Shown here piece by piece: positions 24,604 to 32,719 of a DNA stretch of 64,000 nucleotides; position 1 is the first letter of the stretch, and each line of letters starts with the position of its first letter. Both the position numbers and the translations under genes were made by a program. Below the pieces are notes generated by a model. The model searched no databases, had not been told where the DNA came from, and saw only the letters and a program-made list of their open reading frames with translations. Where the stretch lies: contig JAIOZA010000002.1 in NCBI GenBank assembly GCA_021740825.1, positions 1-64,000 on the forward strand. Direction: 5' to 3'. This DNA comes from Bacteroidia bacterium. GTDB taxonomy: Bacteria > Bacteroidota > Bacteroidia > B-17B0 > Aurantibacillaceae.

Positions 24604-27600
24604 TTATCTTGTTTCTATAACCATATAATTAAATATTCTTCCTCCTATTGACATTGTAGTCGAGAATTGCAACTTAAATCCAGTTGTAGTAATATTAGTA
24701 ACATAAATAGGATCCGATGCAGCTGGCTGATTTGCCGGTGTTATAATAACAATAGGAACAGATGTATAAGGTTTATTAAAAGTAATTGTAACATTAGCGT
24801 CTGCAGTAGTTAGTGAACTACCTGTAAAATTAGCTAAATTGATTTGGCCAGCCACATCTGTAGATGCTGAGGATAAAAAAACATTAGTTAAAGATGATGA
24901 TGGTGCAGCTATTGTTGGAGATAAACCTACTGTTGCTATATGACCATTTTCTATTAATAAAGCCAACGCAGAAGACGAATTTGTTGATGAAGTTACAGCA
25001 TGAATTGCTGCACCACTGCCTTCTGTTTTACTATAAACAGCATCAGTGCTAGTCGTGTTAACTACATGTAAAAGTGAGGTTGGAGAGGTTATTCCAATAC
25101 CAACATTTACTGAGTTAGTTCCGGTACCACCTAAAACCATACTATTACTTGCTCCGACTTTGGCATTATAACCAATTGCTGTGGCATTTGTAAGAGTACC
25201 TGATAATACATCAGCATTAGTTCCTATAGCCGTATTATAATTACCTGTATCATTATTTACTAATGCCGCATAACCAACCGCGACATTTTGCTGTCCAGTG
25301 CTATTTACATTCATAGCGTTTCCACCGATTGCAACGTTGTCATTACCTGTTGTATTAGAAAACAAAGCTTGTGCTCCAAGCCCAACATTAAATTGGCCAA
25401 TAGTGTTACTGCGCAGAGAAGATTGACCTCCTGCATAGTTATTATTACCAGTAGTATTGTTAAACAATGCATAACGACCAATGGATGTATTATCAAAACC
25501 AGTGGCATTATAATAAAGCGAGAATATACCAACTGCAGTGTTATTATTTCCTGTACTATTAGAATACATCGCATCCCTACCTACTACTGTATTTCCTATG
25601 CCCGTGTTATTTGCTGGTGTTGCAGATCCGCGCAAAGAATTGTATCCAACGCTAGTATTTGTATTGTCCCAAGCAGTAGTGGTATTATTTGCGAGGTATT
25701 GAGAAAAAGCTCCAAATGCTACGCCATTATTGCCAGCTTTACTGGTATACAATGCGTTATATCCATTTGCGGCATTATTACTTCCAATATTATTTGAGTA
25801 TAGTGCTTGAAATCCGCTGGCGACATTATTGGTACCAGTTGTATTACTGTATAAACTATAAACTCCATTTGCTGTATTTTGAATGCCCGTTGTATTAAAA
25901 TAAAGTGCTCTAACACCCGATGCTGTGTTCAAATTACCAGTAGTATTATAATACAATGCGAGATTTCCGTGTGCTGAGTTAAAATTTCCACCACTGTTAT
26001 TATTTAATGCATTATTACCAGTTGCTGTGTTATAGCTACCAGAAACGTTAGAATAAAGCGCGGCACCTCCATTTGCTGTGTTTTCAAGTCCAGTAGTATT
26101 TGCATTTAATGCTTGCACTCCTACAGCCGTATTGCTATTTCCCGAAGTATTTGCAAATAATGTTCTATATCCTAAAGCTGTATTATTTAATCCTGTATTA
26201 GAAGCAGCACTTGATGACCCTTGAAGTGCTTGATAACCTAAAGCTACATTGTTATTTGTAAATGGACTTGACGTACTATTTGAATAACGCATAGCGTGGT
26301 AACCAACTGCTGTGGCATAACTTCCAGCAACATTTTGAGACAACGCATCTTGTCCAATTGCTACATTGCCTGAACCAGTAATATTAAAATAATTTGCGGC
26401 ACCACCAATACTTACATTTTCTCCACCTGATGTGTTTGATCCGAGGGCGGAATAACCGACACTAACATTATTACCTCCAACTGTATTTTTGTTAGCAGCT
26501 AAATAACCAATTGCCACATTTAATGATCCGGTTGTATTATCATTCATAACAGCATTTCCTACTGCAGTATTATTTGAACCAGCAGAGTTATTATAAAGTG
26601 CAGCATTTCCAAGTCCTGTATTTCCATCTCCACTAGTATTATTATATAACGATGCCGAACCCATTGCAACATTTGAATTACCGATAGTGTTTGAATACAA
26701 TGCTGAGTAGCCATTAGCAGTATTATTGCTGCCTATGGTATTGCTTTGCATACTGGAAGCTCCTATTCCTGTGTTATTAATTCCTGTAGTATTAAAATAC
26801 ATACTATTTGCTCCATTAGCTGTATTATTTGTTCCTGTAGTATTTTGATTTAAGCTACCACCTCCATCAGCCGTATTGTTATATCCCGTAGTGTTAGAAA
26901 ACAGTGATGCATAACCATGTGCCGAATTAAATTGTCCTGTGGTGTTAGAGTTTAGTGCAACACTTCCTACTGCTGTATTGTTATATCCACTGGTGTTGGA
27001 AAGTAAGGCGCCTCTTCCAATTGCTGTATTATTTGATCCAACTGTATTTGCATTACCTGCTTCAAGTCCAAAAAAAGTACTAGAATAAGCAAGGTCAATT
27101 CTACCTGCATTTTGATTATTTACTTTAAAGTTTAACGGAACATTATCGGTCGTACCAATAAAATTAGTGCCATCAATCGTACCTGAATTTCCAGTTAATG
27201 TCCAACCAGATGAACCTCCGTTTGCATCAGTCCAAATAAGTTCGCCGCTTCCTGTTGTCGACAAAAATTGTCCAGAATTACCATGCACCTTTGGATAAGT
27301 TACATTGCCTAGTCTTAACCTACCACTGGTAATAACCGTATCAATTGCTGTATTACCTAATTGAATGGTGTTTGATGATTTAACAATAGCATTTGTTCCT
27401 ATAGCTGTTGCATTGTTAAGATTATCACTTCCAACATCAGCATACGAACCTAAAATTACATTTCCGCTTCCAACCGTATTTGTAAGCGCAGATTGAGCTC
27501 CTATAACTATATTATCACTTCCAATAGTATTGTTACCTAAGGCATTATATCCTATTGCATTATTATTAGAACCAGTTGTATTTTGGACCAGAGTACTAAA

Positions 27601-30252
27601 TCCAATAGCTGAATTTAGTTGACCTGTTGTATTGCTTTGAAATGTATTATCTCCCAACGTCGTATTCCAATTTCCTGTTGTATTTGAACTCATAGTGTTC
27701 CATCCAATTGCTGTATTAGATACACCTGTTGTATTATTGCCTAATGCATTATTACTTAAAATAACATTTCCTAATGCATTATTACTTCTATTTCCAACTA
27801 GTATTCCATTAACATTAATATCATCATTAAATGTTTTTGACCCAGCAAAAGTTTGTGCTGCAGTTGTAACAATACCTGCATTTGTAGCATCCGCAGGCGC
27901 CAAACTTAAAGCTCCCGAGTTTATAATTGCACCAGCTGGTGCAGAAGTGCCATTAATAGGTGCCATCGTGATAACTCCGGTTGGCAAAGTAACTGTGTTA
28001 CCGCCTGTAATTGAGAGCGTATTGCTATTAATTGTCAGTGATTGACTGGGGGATGACACCGTATAATTTGGAGCTGTACCAGTAATAGAAATATTATTGG
28101 ATGCTGTTAATACTGTAGCACTATAAGTAGGTATTGTTAAAGTTTGGGTTGGATACGTTCCAGATAAAGTACCACCAGTTACAGCTAAAGTTGGCGTAAT
28201 AGCTGACACTGTATAATTTGGTGCAGCACCTGTAATTGAAATATTAGTTGATGCACTTAAATTCGTTGTACTAGATGTTGGAATTGTTAATGTTTGGGAT
28301 GGATACGTTCCAGATAAAGTAGCGCCGGTTACTGCTAAAGTTGGCGTTATAGATGATACAGTATAATTTGGTGCTGTTCCAGTAATAGAAATATTAGTTG
28401 ATGCACTTAAATTTGTTGTGCTAGATGTTGGTATTGTTAACGTTTGGGTTGGATACGTTCCAGATAAAGTAGCGCCGGTTACTGATAAAGTTGGCGTTAT
28501 AGCTGATACAGTATAATTTGGTGCAGTTCCAGTAATAGAAATATTGTTTGATGCACTTAGATTTGTAGTGCTAGATGTTGGAATTGTTAATGTTTGGGTC
28601 GGATATGTTCCAGATAAAGTACCTCCGGTTACTTCTAAAGTTGGTGTAATTGCTGATACTGTATAATTTGTTGCAGCACCAGATACAATGACGTTTGTTC
28701 CCTGATTTATAGTCGTTGTTGGTGATGTTGGTAACAAAACTGTATTACCTCCTGGTCCATTTATTGTTAAGGAGTTAGAGTTTATTGTTAAACTTGGACT
28801 AGGCAAAGCAACTGCATTACCACCACTAATTGATAAAGAACCGCTACCAATGCTGAGCGTTGGATTTGGAACACTAACGGTAAACACAGTTCCTACTGTA
28901 GGTGAGACAGTTGCTAGTCCATTGCCAACAATGCTAACTGTGTTAACTCCTACTCCACTTAAAGTTGCTGTTGTTAGGCTTGTTCCTTGCAATAAACTTA
29001 GAACATTAGTAGCTCCATTAAAATTTAATGCCGGACTAGGCACATCCACATTAAATACATTTCCAGTTGTTGACGTTACGACTGCAATTCCTGAACTTGT
29101 TATAGTAGGTGTAACTGCAACTACAGTATTCGATATAACTCCATTAGTAATATCAATACCATTTCCGGGAGTATAAATTTGAGGTGTTGGACTTGTTACT
29201 GTAAATGTATTTCCTGAACTTGTTACTGAAGTAGATCCTGCCCCAACAATGGTTGGAGGTGTTGCAATTACTGTATTTGAAATAACACCATTGGTTATAT
29301 CAATTCCGTTACCCGGCGTATAAATTTGTGGAGTTGGACTAGTTACCGTAAATGTATTTCCAGAAGATGTTACAGTTGATGAACCAGCTCCAACAATGGT
29401 TGGAGTTACTGCTACTGCTGTATTTGAAATAACACCGCCAGTAATATCGATACCATTACCTGGAGTATAAATTTGAGGTGTTGGACTTGTTACTGTAAAT
29501 GTATTTCCTGAACTTGTTACTGATGCAGATCCTGCCCCAACAATGATTGGAGTTACTGCTACTGCTGTATTTGAAATAACACCACCGGTAATATCAATTC
29601 CATTTCCGGGAGTATAAAGTTGTTGAGTTGGACTAGTTACTGTAAACGTATTTCCTGATGATGTTACAGTTGATGAACCAGCTCCAACAATGGTTGGAGT
29701 TACTGCTACTGCTGTATTTGAAATAACACCGCCAGTAATATCGATACCATTGCCTGCTGAATAAACAGTTGAGGAAGGAATATTAATACTATAACTTCCA
29801 GCACCTGAAGTAACTGTATTTGGAGCATTGATTGTAATTGTAGGTGTTGAAGCTGCATTACCAGAAGTTTCAGCATATAAGGCATAAGGAACACTCATAA
29901 ATTGCTGAGTACCTATCGAAGAATAAGCTACTCCTCCCGTTGGATCGATTGATACTTCCATAAAATAGGGGCCGTTTGCCCAGTTAATTGCCGAAAAACT
30001 AACTCCATTTACCGAACCAATTCCTAGATTAAATAAACCAAAGGAATTAGTTACTTTACTATGAGTTTCAGTAAAAACAATAGCACCTGCAGCGCTTGTT
30101 TGATGTAAATCTAATTTAATTGAAATAGTTTGATTAGCTAAAACAGATCCCGTTGCATTTCTTGCTATTCCTTGATAACTAATTTGCTGAGGTGCTTGAC
30201 CGTATGATAAGTAAAAAAGAGCAATAAAAATTGTAGATAGAAGATTTTTCAT
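24604..30252 (-). CDS. giant repeat-rich adhesin-like surface protein
   Basis: 1882 residues with a signal peptide (KNLLSTIFIALFYLSYGQ). Residues 19-130 are a conserved opening module (ISYQGIARNATGSVLANQTI ... SVPYALYAETSG) that precedes tail-fibre-like repeats in many Bacteroidota proteins. Then come five 49-residue repeats (GNGIDITGGVISNT...), a linker, four or more 50-residue repeats (SGTYPTQTLTIPTSSTTNLS...), and about 35 copies of a 17-residue YadA-head-like unit (NTAxGxxALxxNTTGxx) in two blocks. A NVGIGITSPTSLLHV motif leads to a C-terminal beta domain (about 1790-1882). There is no T9SS domain and no S74 chaperone signature. It is probably a trimeric beta-solenoid adhesin; the export route is unclear. 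The repeats are Asn/Thr/Gly rich. Confidence 0.85.
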   Translation of the reverse strand: MKNLLSTIFIALFYLSYGQAPQQISYQGIARNATGSVLANQTISIKLDLHQTSAAGAIVFTETHSKVTNSFGLFNLGIGSVNGVSFSAINWANGPYFMEVSIDPTGGVAYSSIGTQQFMSVPYALYAETSGNAASTPTITINAPNTVTSGAGSYSINIPSSTVYSAGNGIDITGGVISNTAVAVTPTIVGAGSSTVTSSGNTFTVTSPTQQLYTPGNGIDITGGVISNTAVAVTPIIVGAGSASVTSSGNTFTVTSPTPQIYTPGNGIDITGGVISNTAVAVTPTIVGAGSSTVTSSGNTFTVTSPTPQIYTPGNGIDITNGVISNTVIATPPTIVGAGSTSVTSSGNTFTVTSPTPQIYTPGNGIDITNGVISNTVVAVTPTITSSGIAVVTSTTGNVFNVDVPSPALNFNGATNVLSLLQGTSLTTATLSGVGVNTVSIVGNGLATVSPTVGTVFTVSVPNPTLSIGSGSLSISGGNAVALPSPSLTINSNSLTINGPGGNTVLLPTSPTTTINQGTNVIVSGAATNYTVSAITPTLEVTGGTLSGTYPTQTLTIPTSSTTNLSASNNISITGTAPNYTVSAITPTLSVTGATLSGTYPTQTLTIPTSSTTNLSASTNISITGTAPNYTVSSITPTLAVTGATLSGTYPSQTLTIPTSSTTNLSASTNISITGAAPNYTVSAITPTLAVTGGTLSGTYPTQTLTIPTYSATVLTASNNISITGTAPNYTVSSPSQSLTINSNTLSITGGNTVTLPTGVITMAPINGTSAPAGAIINSGALSLAPADATNAGIVTTAAQTFAGSKTFNDDINVNGILVGNRSNNALGNVILSNNALGNNTTGVSNTAIGWNTMSSNTTGNWNTTLGDNTFQSNTTGQLNSAIGFSTLVQNTTGSNNNAIGYNALGNNTIGSDNIVIGAQSALTNTVGSGNVILGSYADVGSDNLNNATAIGTNAIVKSSNTIQLGNTAIDTVITSGRLRLGNVTYPKVHGNSGQFLSTTGSGELIWTDANGGSSGWTLTGNSGTIDGTNFIGTTDNVPLNFKVNNQNAGRIDLAYSSTFFGLEAGNANTVGSNNTAIGRGALLSNTSGYNNTAVGSVALNSNTTGQFNSAHGYASLFSNTTGYNNTADGGGSLNQNTTGTNNTANGANSMYFNTTGINNTGIGASSMQSNTIGSNNTANGYSALYSNTIGNSNVAMGSASLYNNTSGDGNTGLGNAALYNNSAGSNNTAVGNAVMNDNTTGSLNVAIGYLAANKNTVGGNNVSVGYSALGSNTSGGENVSIGGAANYFNITGSGNVAIGQDALSQNVAGSYATAVGYHAMRYSNSTSSPFTNNNVALGYQALQGSSSAASNTGLNNTALGYRTLFANTSGNSNTAVGVQALNANTTGLENTANGGAALYSNVSGSYNTATGNNALNNNSGGNFNSAHGNLALYYNTTGNLNTASGVRALYFNTTGIQNTANGVYSLYSNTTGTNNVASGFQALYSNNIGSNNAANGYNALYTSKAGNNGVAFGAFSQYLANNTTTAWDNTNTSVGYNSLRGSATPANNTGIGNTVVGRDAMYSNSTGNNNTAVGIFSLYYNATGFDNTSIGRYALFNNTTGNNNYAGGQSSLRSNTIGQFNVGLGAQALFSNTTGNDNVAIGGNAMNVNSTGQQNVAVGYAALVNNDTGNYNTAIGTNADVLSGTLTNATAIGYNAKVGASNSMVLGGTGTNSVNVGIGITSPTSLLHVVNTTSTDAVYSKTEGSGAAIHAVTSSTNSSSALALLIENGHIATVGLSPTIAAPSSSLTNVFLSSASTDVAGQINLANFTGSSLTTADANVTITFNKPYTSVPIVIITPANQPAASDPIYVTNITTTGFKLQFSTTMSIGGRIFNYMVIETR
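25200..27070 (-). repeat. 51-bp (17-residue) repeat array, main block
   Basis: Within the giant gene, the coding DNA repeats every 51 bases, each unit encoding a variant of NTAVGxxALxxNTTGxx. Fourteen consecutive units of exactly 17 residues can be read in the part nearest 27060-26350, and the array continues with a few insertions to about 25200. A second, shorter block of about seven units lies at roughly 27400-27790. Units differ enough at DNA level that recombination would not be trivial. Confidence 0.8.
28130..28750 (-). repeat. 150-bp tandem repeats in the giant gene
   Basis: The plus-strand sequence GGATACGTTCCAGATAAAGT (with one T variant) recurs at 28151, 28301, 28451 and 28601, exactly 150 bases apart. 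The unit encodes 50 residues including SGTYPTQTLTIPT and ISITGTAPNYTVS. Units are close to identical at DNA level, so they could recombine, and assembly collapse here is possible. Confidence 0.88.
29150..29770 (-). repeat. 147-bp tandem repeats in the giant gene
   Basis: The segment encoding PGNGIDITGGVISNT recurs with equivalent bases at 29154, 29301, 29448, 29595 and 29742, an exact 147-base period (49 residues). Five copies, with near-identical stretches such as ACCGTAAATGTATTTCC-like blocks. Confidence 0.88.
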
Positions 30253-30821
30253 GTTTTATTATAATGGTTTTTTATTTGTAATATGTCATAGCTCATTTAA
30301 TTATCTGCAGTTGTGTTCTGGCAATCAGGGCTACTTTATGTTTATATATAATTGTTTATGAGTTATCATTTTATAAAATACTTGCCTTTAGTTGAACAAA
30401 CTATCTACTTTTTTTAAAAACTATTTTTATTACTTTACTTAATAAATTAACAAGTTTAATGCTAGTAACTTCTTTCAAATTAATCATGAAATAGTTTAGG
30501 AATTAAAGAAAATGTATATAAAAGCATAGCATATAAAATTCTGTTAAAAATATGAAAATAAGTTGAAAAAAAATGGATTAGATTAAAAATAAATACCACG
30601 CTAATTAATTGTTAATTATATAGATACTAGAGTCATTTAATGATAATTTTAACAATAATCTTATCTCTAAGAAACTAATTTAACAGTAAAATATCGGGAA
30701 ATTTTAATTTATTAAAACTTTTTTTTGGAAAAATTGTAAATCACCTCTAAAACTGAAATAGATCATGGCATTCACAGCCAGACAATTGTAATATTAGTTA
30801 ATATTTTAAAACCATATAACT
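30253..30821. other. 569-bp gene-free, AT-rich spacer
   Basis: This divergent spacer separates the giant gene (minus) from the cysteine-rich gene (plus). I see no open frame of note, no tRNA-like fold, no strong hairpin and no full -33/-7 promoter match in either direction. It is about 75-80% A+T with many A/T runs. Its length and the size of the downstream gene make long regulatory leaders plausible, but nothing specific can be supported. Confidence 0.5.
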
Positions 30822-31148
30822 ATGACAATTTCAAAAAATTGTATTGATGCTTGTTTAGCGTGCTTAATTAATTGCGAAAAATGTATTACAGATTGCGTTG
30901 CAGCAGGCAATAAAGAATGTATTTTGCTATGTCGTGATTGCGCTGATATTTGCGCATTATGCGCTAGGTTCGAGGCAAGAGGTTCGCAATTTTCTAAAAA
31001 CTTACATGGTTTGTGTGCAGAAGTTTGCAAAGCTTGTAGTATTGAATGCGCAAAACATGCTTCTCACCATACTTCATGCAAAGAATGCGCTGAAACATGT
31101 ATTAAATGTGCAACAATTTGCGAGGAACTTTCAAAATCAAATTTTTAG
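30822..31148 (+). CDS. four-helix-bundle copper-binding protein (DUF326/Csp-like)
   Basis: 108 residues with 20 cysteines, many in CxxxC spacing (CIDACLACLINCEKCITDC, ECILLCRDCADICALC, CAEVCKACSIEC, CKECAETCIKCATIC). This is the pattern of copper storage proteins, in which the Cys of a four-helix bundle point inward and hold many Cu(I) ions. No signal peptide is present, so it should be cytosolic, like Csp3. A His pair (ASHHTSC) lies near the open end of the bundle. Cu(I) storage is known for the family; for this protein it is inferred. It stands alone between a long spacer and the convergent folP. Confidence 0.88.
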   Translation: MTISKNCIDACLACLINCEKCITDCVAAGNKECILLCRDCADICALCARFEARGSQFSKNLHGLCAEVCKACSIECAKHASHHTSCKECAETCIKCATICEELSKSNF

Positions 31149-31207
31149 AGAATCCAGCATATAACTTAATGATTTAATAAAAAGTGAATTGGATGAAAAT
31201 TTAGGAA

Positions 31208-32041
31208 CTAAATTCCCTTGTAATACTCAAATAAGTCAATTGCTTGTTTAGCTTCTTTAACATCATGCACTCTTAAAATAGATGCGCCATTTTGCAACGC
31301 AATTGTATTTAATACAGTTGTGCCATTTAATGCAGTAACTGCGGAAGAATTTATGATTTTATTAATCATCGATTTTCTGGAAAGTCCAGCCAATATTGGG
31401 AAATCTAAGATCGCAAAATCATTTAATTGTTTTAATAATTGAAAATTATGTTCTGTTGTTTTACCAAAGCCAAAACCTACATCTATAATTAATTTATCTA
31501 AGCCAAGGCTATTACAAAATTCAATTTTCTTTTCAAAAAAACTTAACACATCAACCACAACATTATTATAATTAGGATTAACTTGCATGGTTTGTGGTGT
31601 GCCTTGCATGTGCATCAGCACATAGGCAATTTTATGTTTGGCAACTAGTGGCAGCATATCTTTATCCATCTCACCGCCTGAAATATCATTAATCATATCA
31701 GCACCTAAATCAATTACAACATCCGCTACATCTGATAAATAGGTGTCAATTGATATGATAATATGAGGAAATTCCCTTCGCAACGCAATTAATGGTTCTT
31801 TCAATCTTACTATTTCATCTTGTGCAGAAATAGACACTGCGTTTGGTCTTGATGACGCTGCGCCAATATCTATAATAATTGCGCCTTCACTAATTTTCAT
31901 TTCAGCATCGTTTATTATATCCGTCAACGATGAAAACTTACCACCATCATAAAAACTGTCAGGAGTAAGATTAATAATAGCCATTACCTGAGCTTTTTCA
32001 AAACTTAATTGTTTACCATTTGTTAAGTAGCTTTTATTCAT
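31208..32041 (-). CDS. folP: dihydropteroate synthase
   Basis: 277 residues from ATG 32041, chosen because the family usually begins only a short distance before the first strand. The enzyme joins p-aminobenzoate to 7,8-dihydropterin pyrophosphate in folate synthesis and is the sulfonamide target. Visible motifs: VMAIINLTPDSFYDGGKF, IIDIGAASSRPNAVSI, ISIDTYLSDVAD, MINDISGGEMD, IIDVGFGFGKTTEHNFQLL, and LAGLSRKSMI. The second motif reads GAASSRPNA where many enzymes have GGESTRPGA. Convergent with the copper-binding gene. Confidence 0.92.
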   Translation of the reverse strand: MNKSYLTNGKQLSFEKAQVMAIINLTPDSFYDGGKFSSLTDIINDAEMKISEGAIIIDIGAASSRPNAVSISAQDEIVRLKEPLIALRREFPHIIISIDTYLSDVADVVIDLGADMINDISGGEMDKDMLPLVAKHKIAYVLMHMQGTPQTMQVNPNYNNVVVDVLSFFEKKIEFCNSLGLDKLIIDVGFGFGKTTEHNFQLLKQLNDFAILDFPILAGLSRKSMINKIINSSAVTALNGTTVLNTIALQNGASILRVHDVKEAKQAIDLFEYYKGI

Positions 32042-32116
32042 TTTTATTAATTTAGCACATTGCAAGTAATGAATTATTTATTATAAAAAATAAAAAATAA
32101 ATCCACCATAACTATT

Positions 32117-32680
32117 ATGGTTGAGAAAAACATCAATCAACAAATGAATACAACTCAATTACAATATGATTCTGCTATAAAATTATGCAAGGACCTTTTT
32201 TTAAAAAAAATGAAAGATTATGGCACGGCTTGGCGAAATCTAAGACCAACATCGCTAACCGATCAAATTTTTATTAAAGCACAACGCATTAAAAGTATTG
32301 AAGAAAAAGGCACCCAAAAAGTAGTAGATGATATAACTGGCGAATACGTTGGCATTATCAACTATTGCATCATTGCGTTAATTCAATTGCAATTAAAAGA
32401 TGATAACAGAGTTGAACTTCCTTATGAAGAAGTTGAACAACTATACAATAAATATGTAAAGCAAACCAAGCAATTAATGGAAGACAAAAACCATGACTAC
32501 GGCGAAGCTTGGAGAGATATGAGAATTAGTTCTTTAACTGATTTGATTCTAATGAAAATATTTAGGGTAAAACAAATAGAAGACAATAAAGGCCAAACCC
32601 TTGCAAGTGAAGGCGTTGATGCAAATTATATGGATATGCTTAATTATGCCGTATTCGCATTAATTAAGCTGAAAGGCTAA
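32117..32680 (+). CDS. tandem DUF1599 domain protein
   Basis: 187 residues made of two related halves. About 20-95 reads KKMKDYGTAWRNLRPTSLTDQIFIKAQRIKSIEEKG...YVGIINYCIIALIQL; about 113-187 reads EDKNHDYGEAWRDMRISSLTDLILMKIFRVKQIEDNKG...YMDMLNYAVFALIKL. Each half carries KxxDYGxAWR and an alpha-helical D/N-Y pair. The all-alpha, acidic pattern recalls MazG/dUTPase-like nucleotide pyrophosphohydrolases, but this is a guess. An internal ATG (32147) would also give the full domain pair. It is divergent from folP, a linkage that fits folate or nucleotide metabolism. Confidence 0.8.
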   Translation: MVEKNINQQMNTTQLQYDSAIKLCKDLFLKKMKDYGTAWRNLRPTSLTDQIFIKAQRIKSIEEKGTQKVVDDITGEYVGIINYCIIALIQLQLKDDNRVELPYEEVEQLYNKYVKQTKQLMEDKNHDYGEAWRDMRISSLTDLILMKIFRVKQIEDNKGQTLASEGVDANYMDMLNYAVFALIKLKG

Positions 32681-32719
32681 TTATCTAATGTTTGATTTGT
32701 TTCAAAATAAATTAAAAAA

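Noticed and set aside
25288-25797. Plus-strand open frames inside the giant repeat gene (also 27695-28045 and 28850-29176)
   Set aside because: They are antisense shadows produced by the low-complexity, stop-poor repeats; their translations are Ile/Ser/Cys or Val/Pro-biased without family signatures.
25200-29770. CRISPR-like array suggested by regular repeats
   Set aside because: The periods (51, 147, 150 bp) are multiples of three inside one reading frame, repeats are degenerate, there are no unique spacers and no cas genes.
24604-30252. Prophage tail-fibre locus
   Set aside because: The repeats resemble tail fibres, but no phage structural, lysis or integrase genes are nearby and the protein has a signal peptide.
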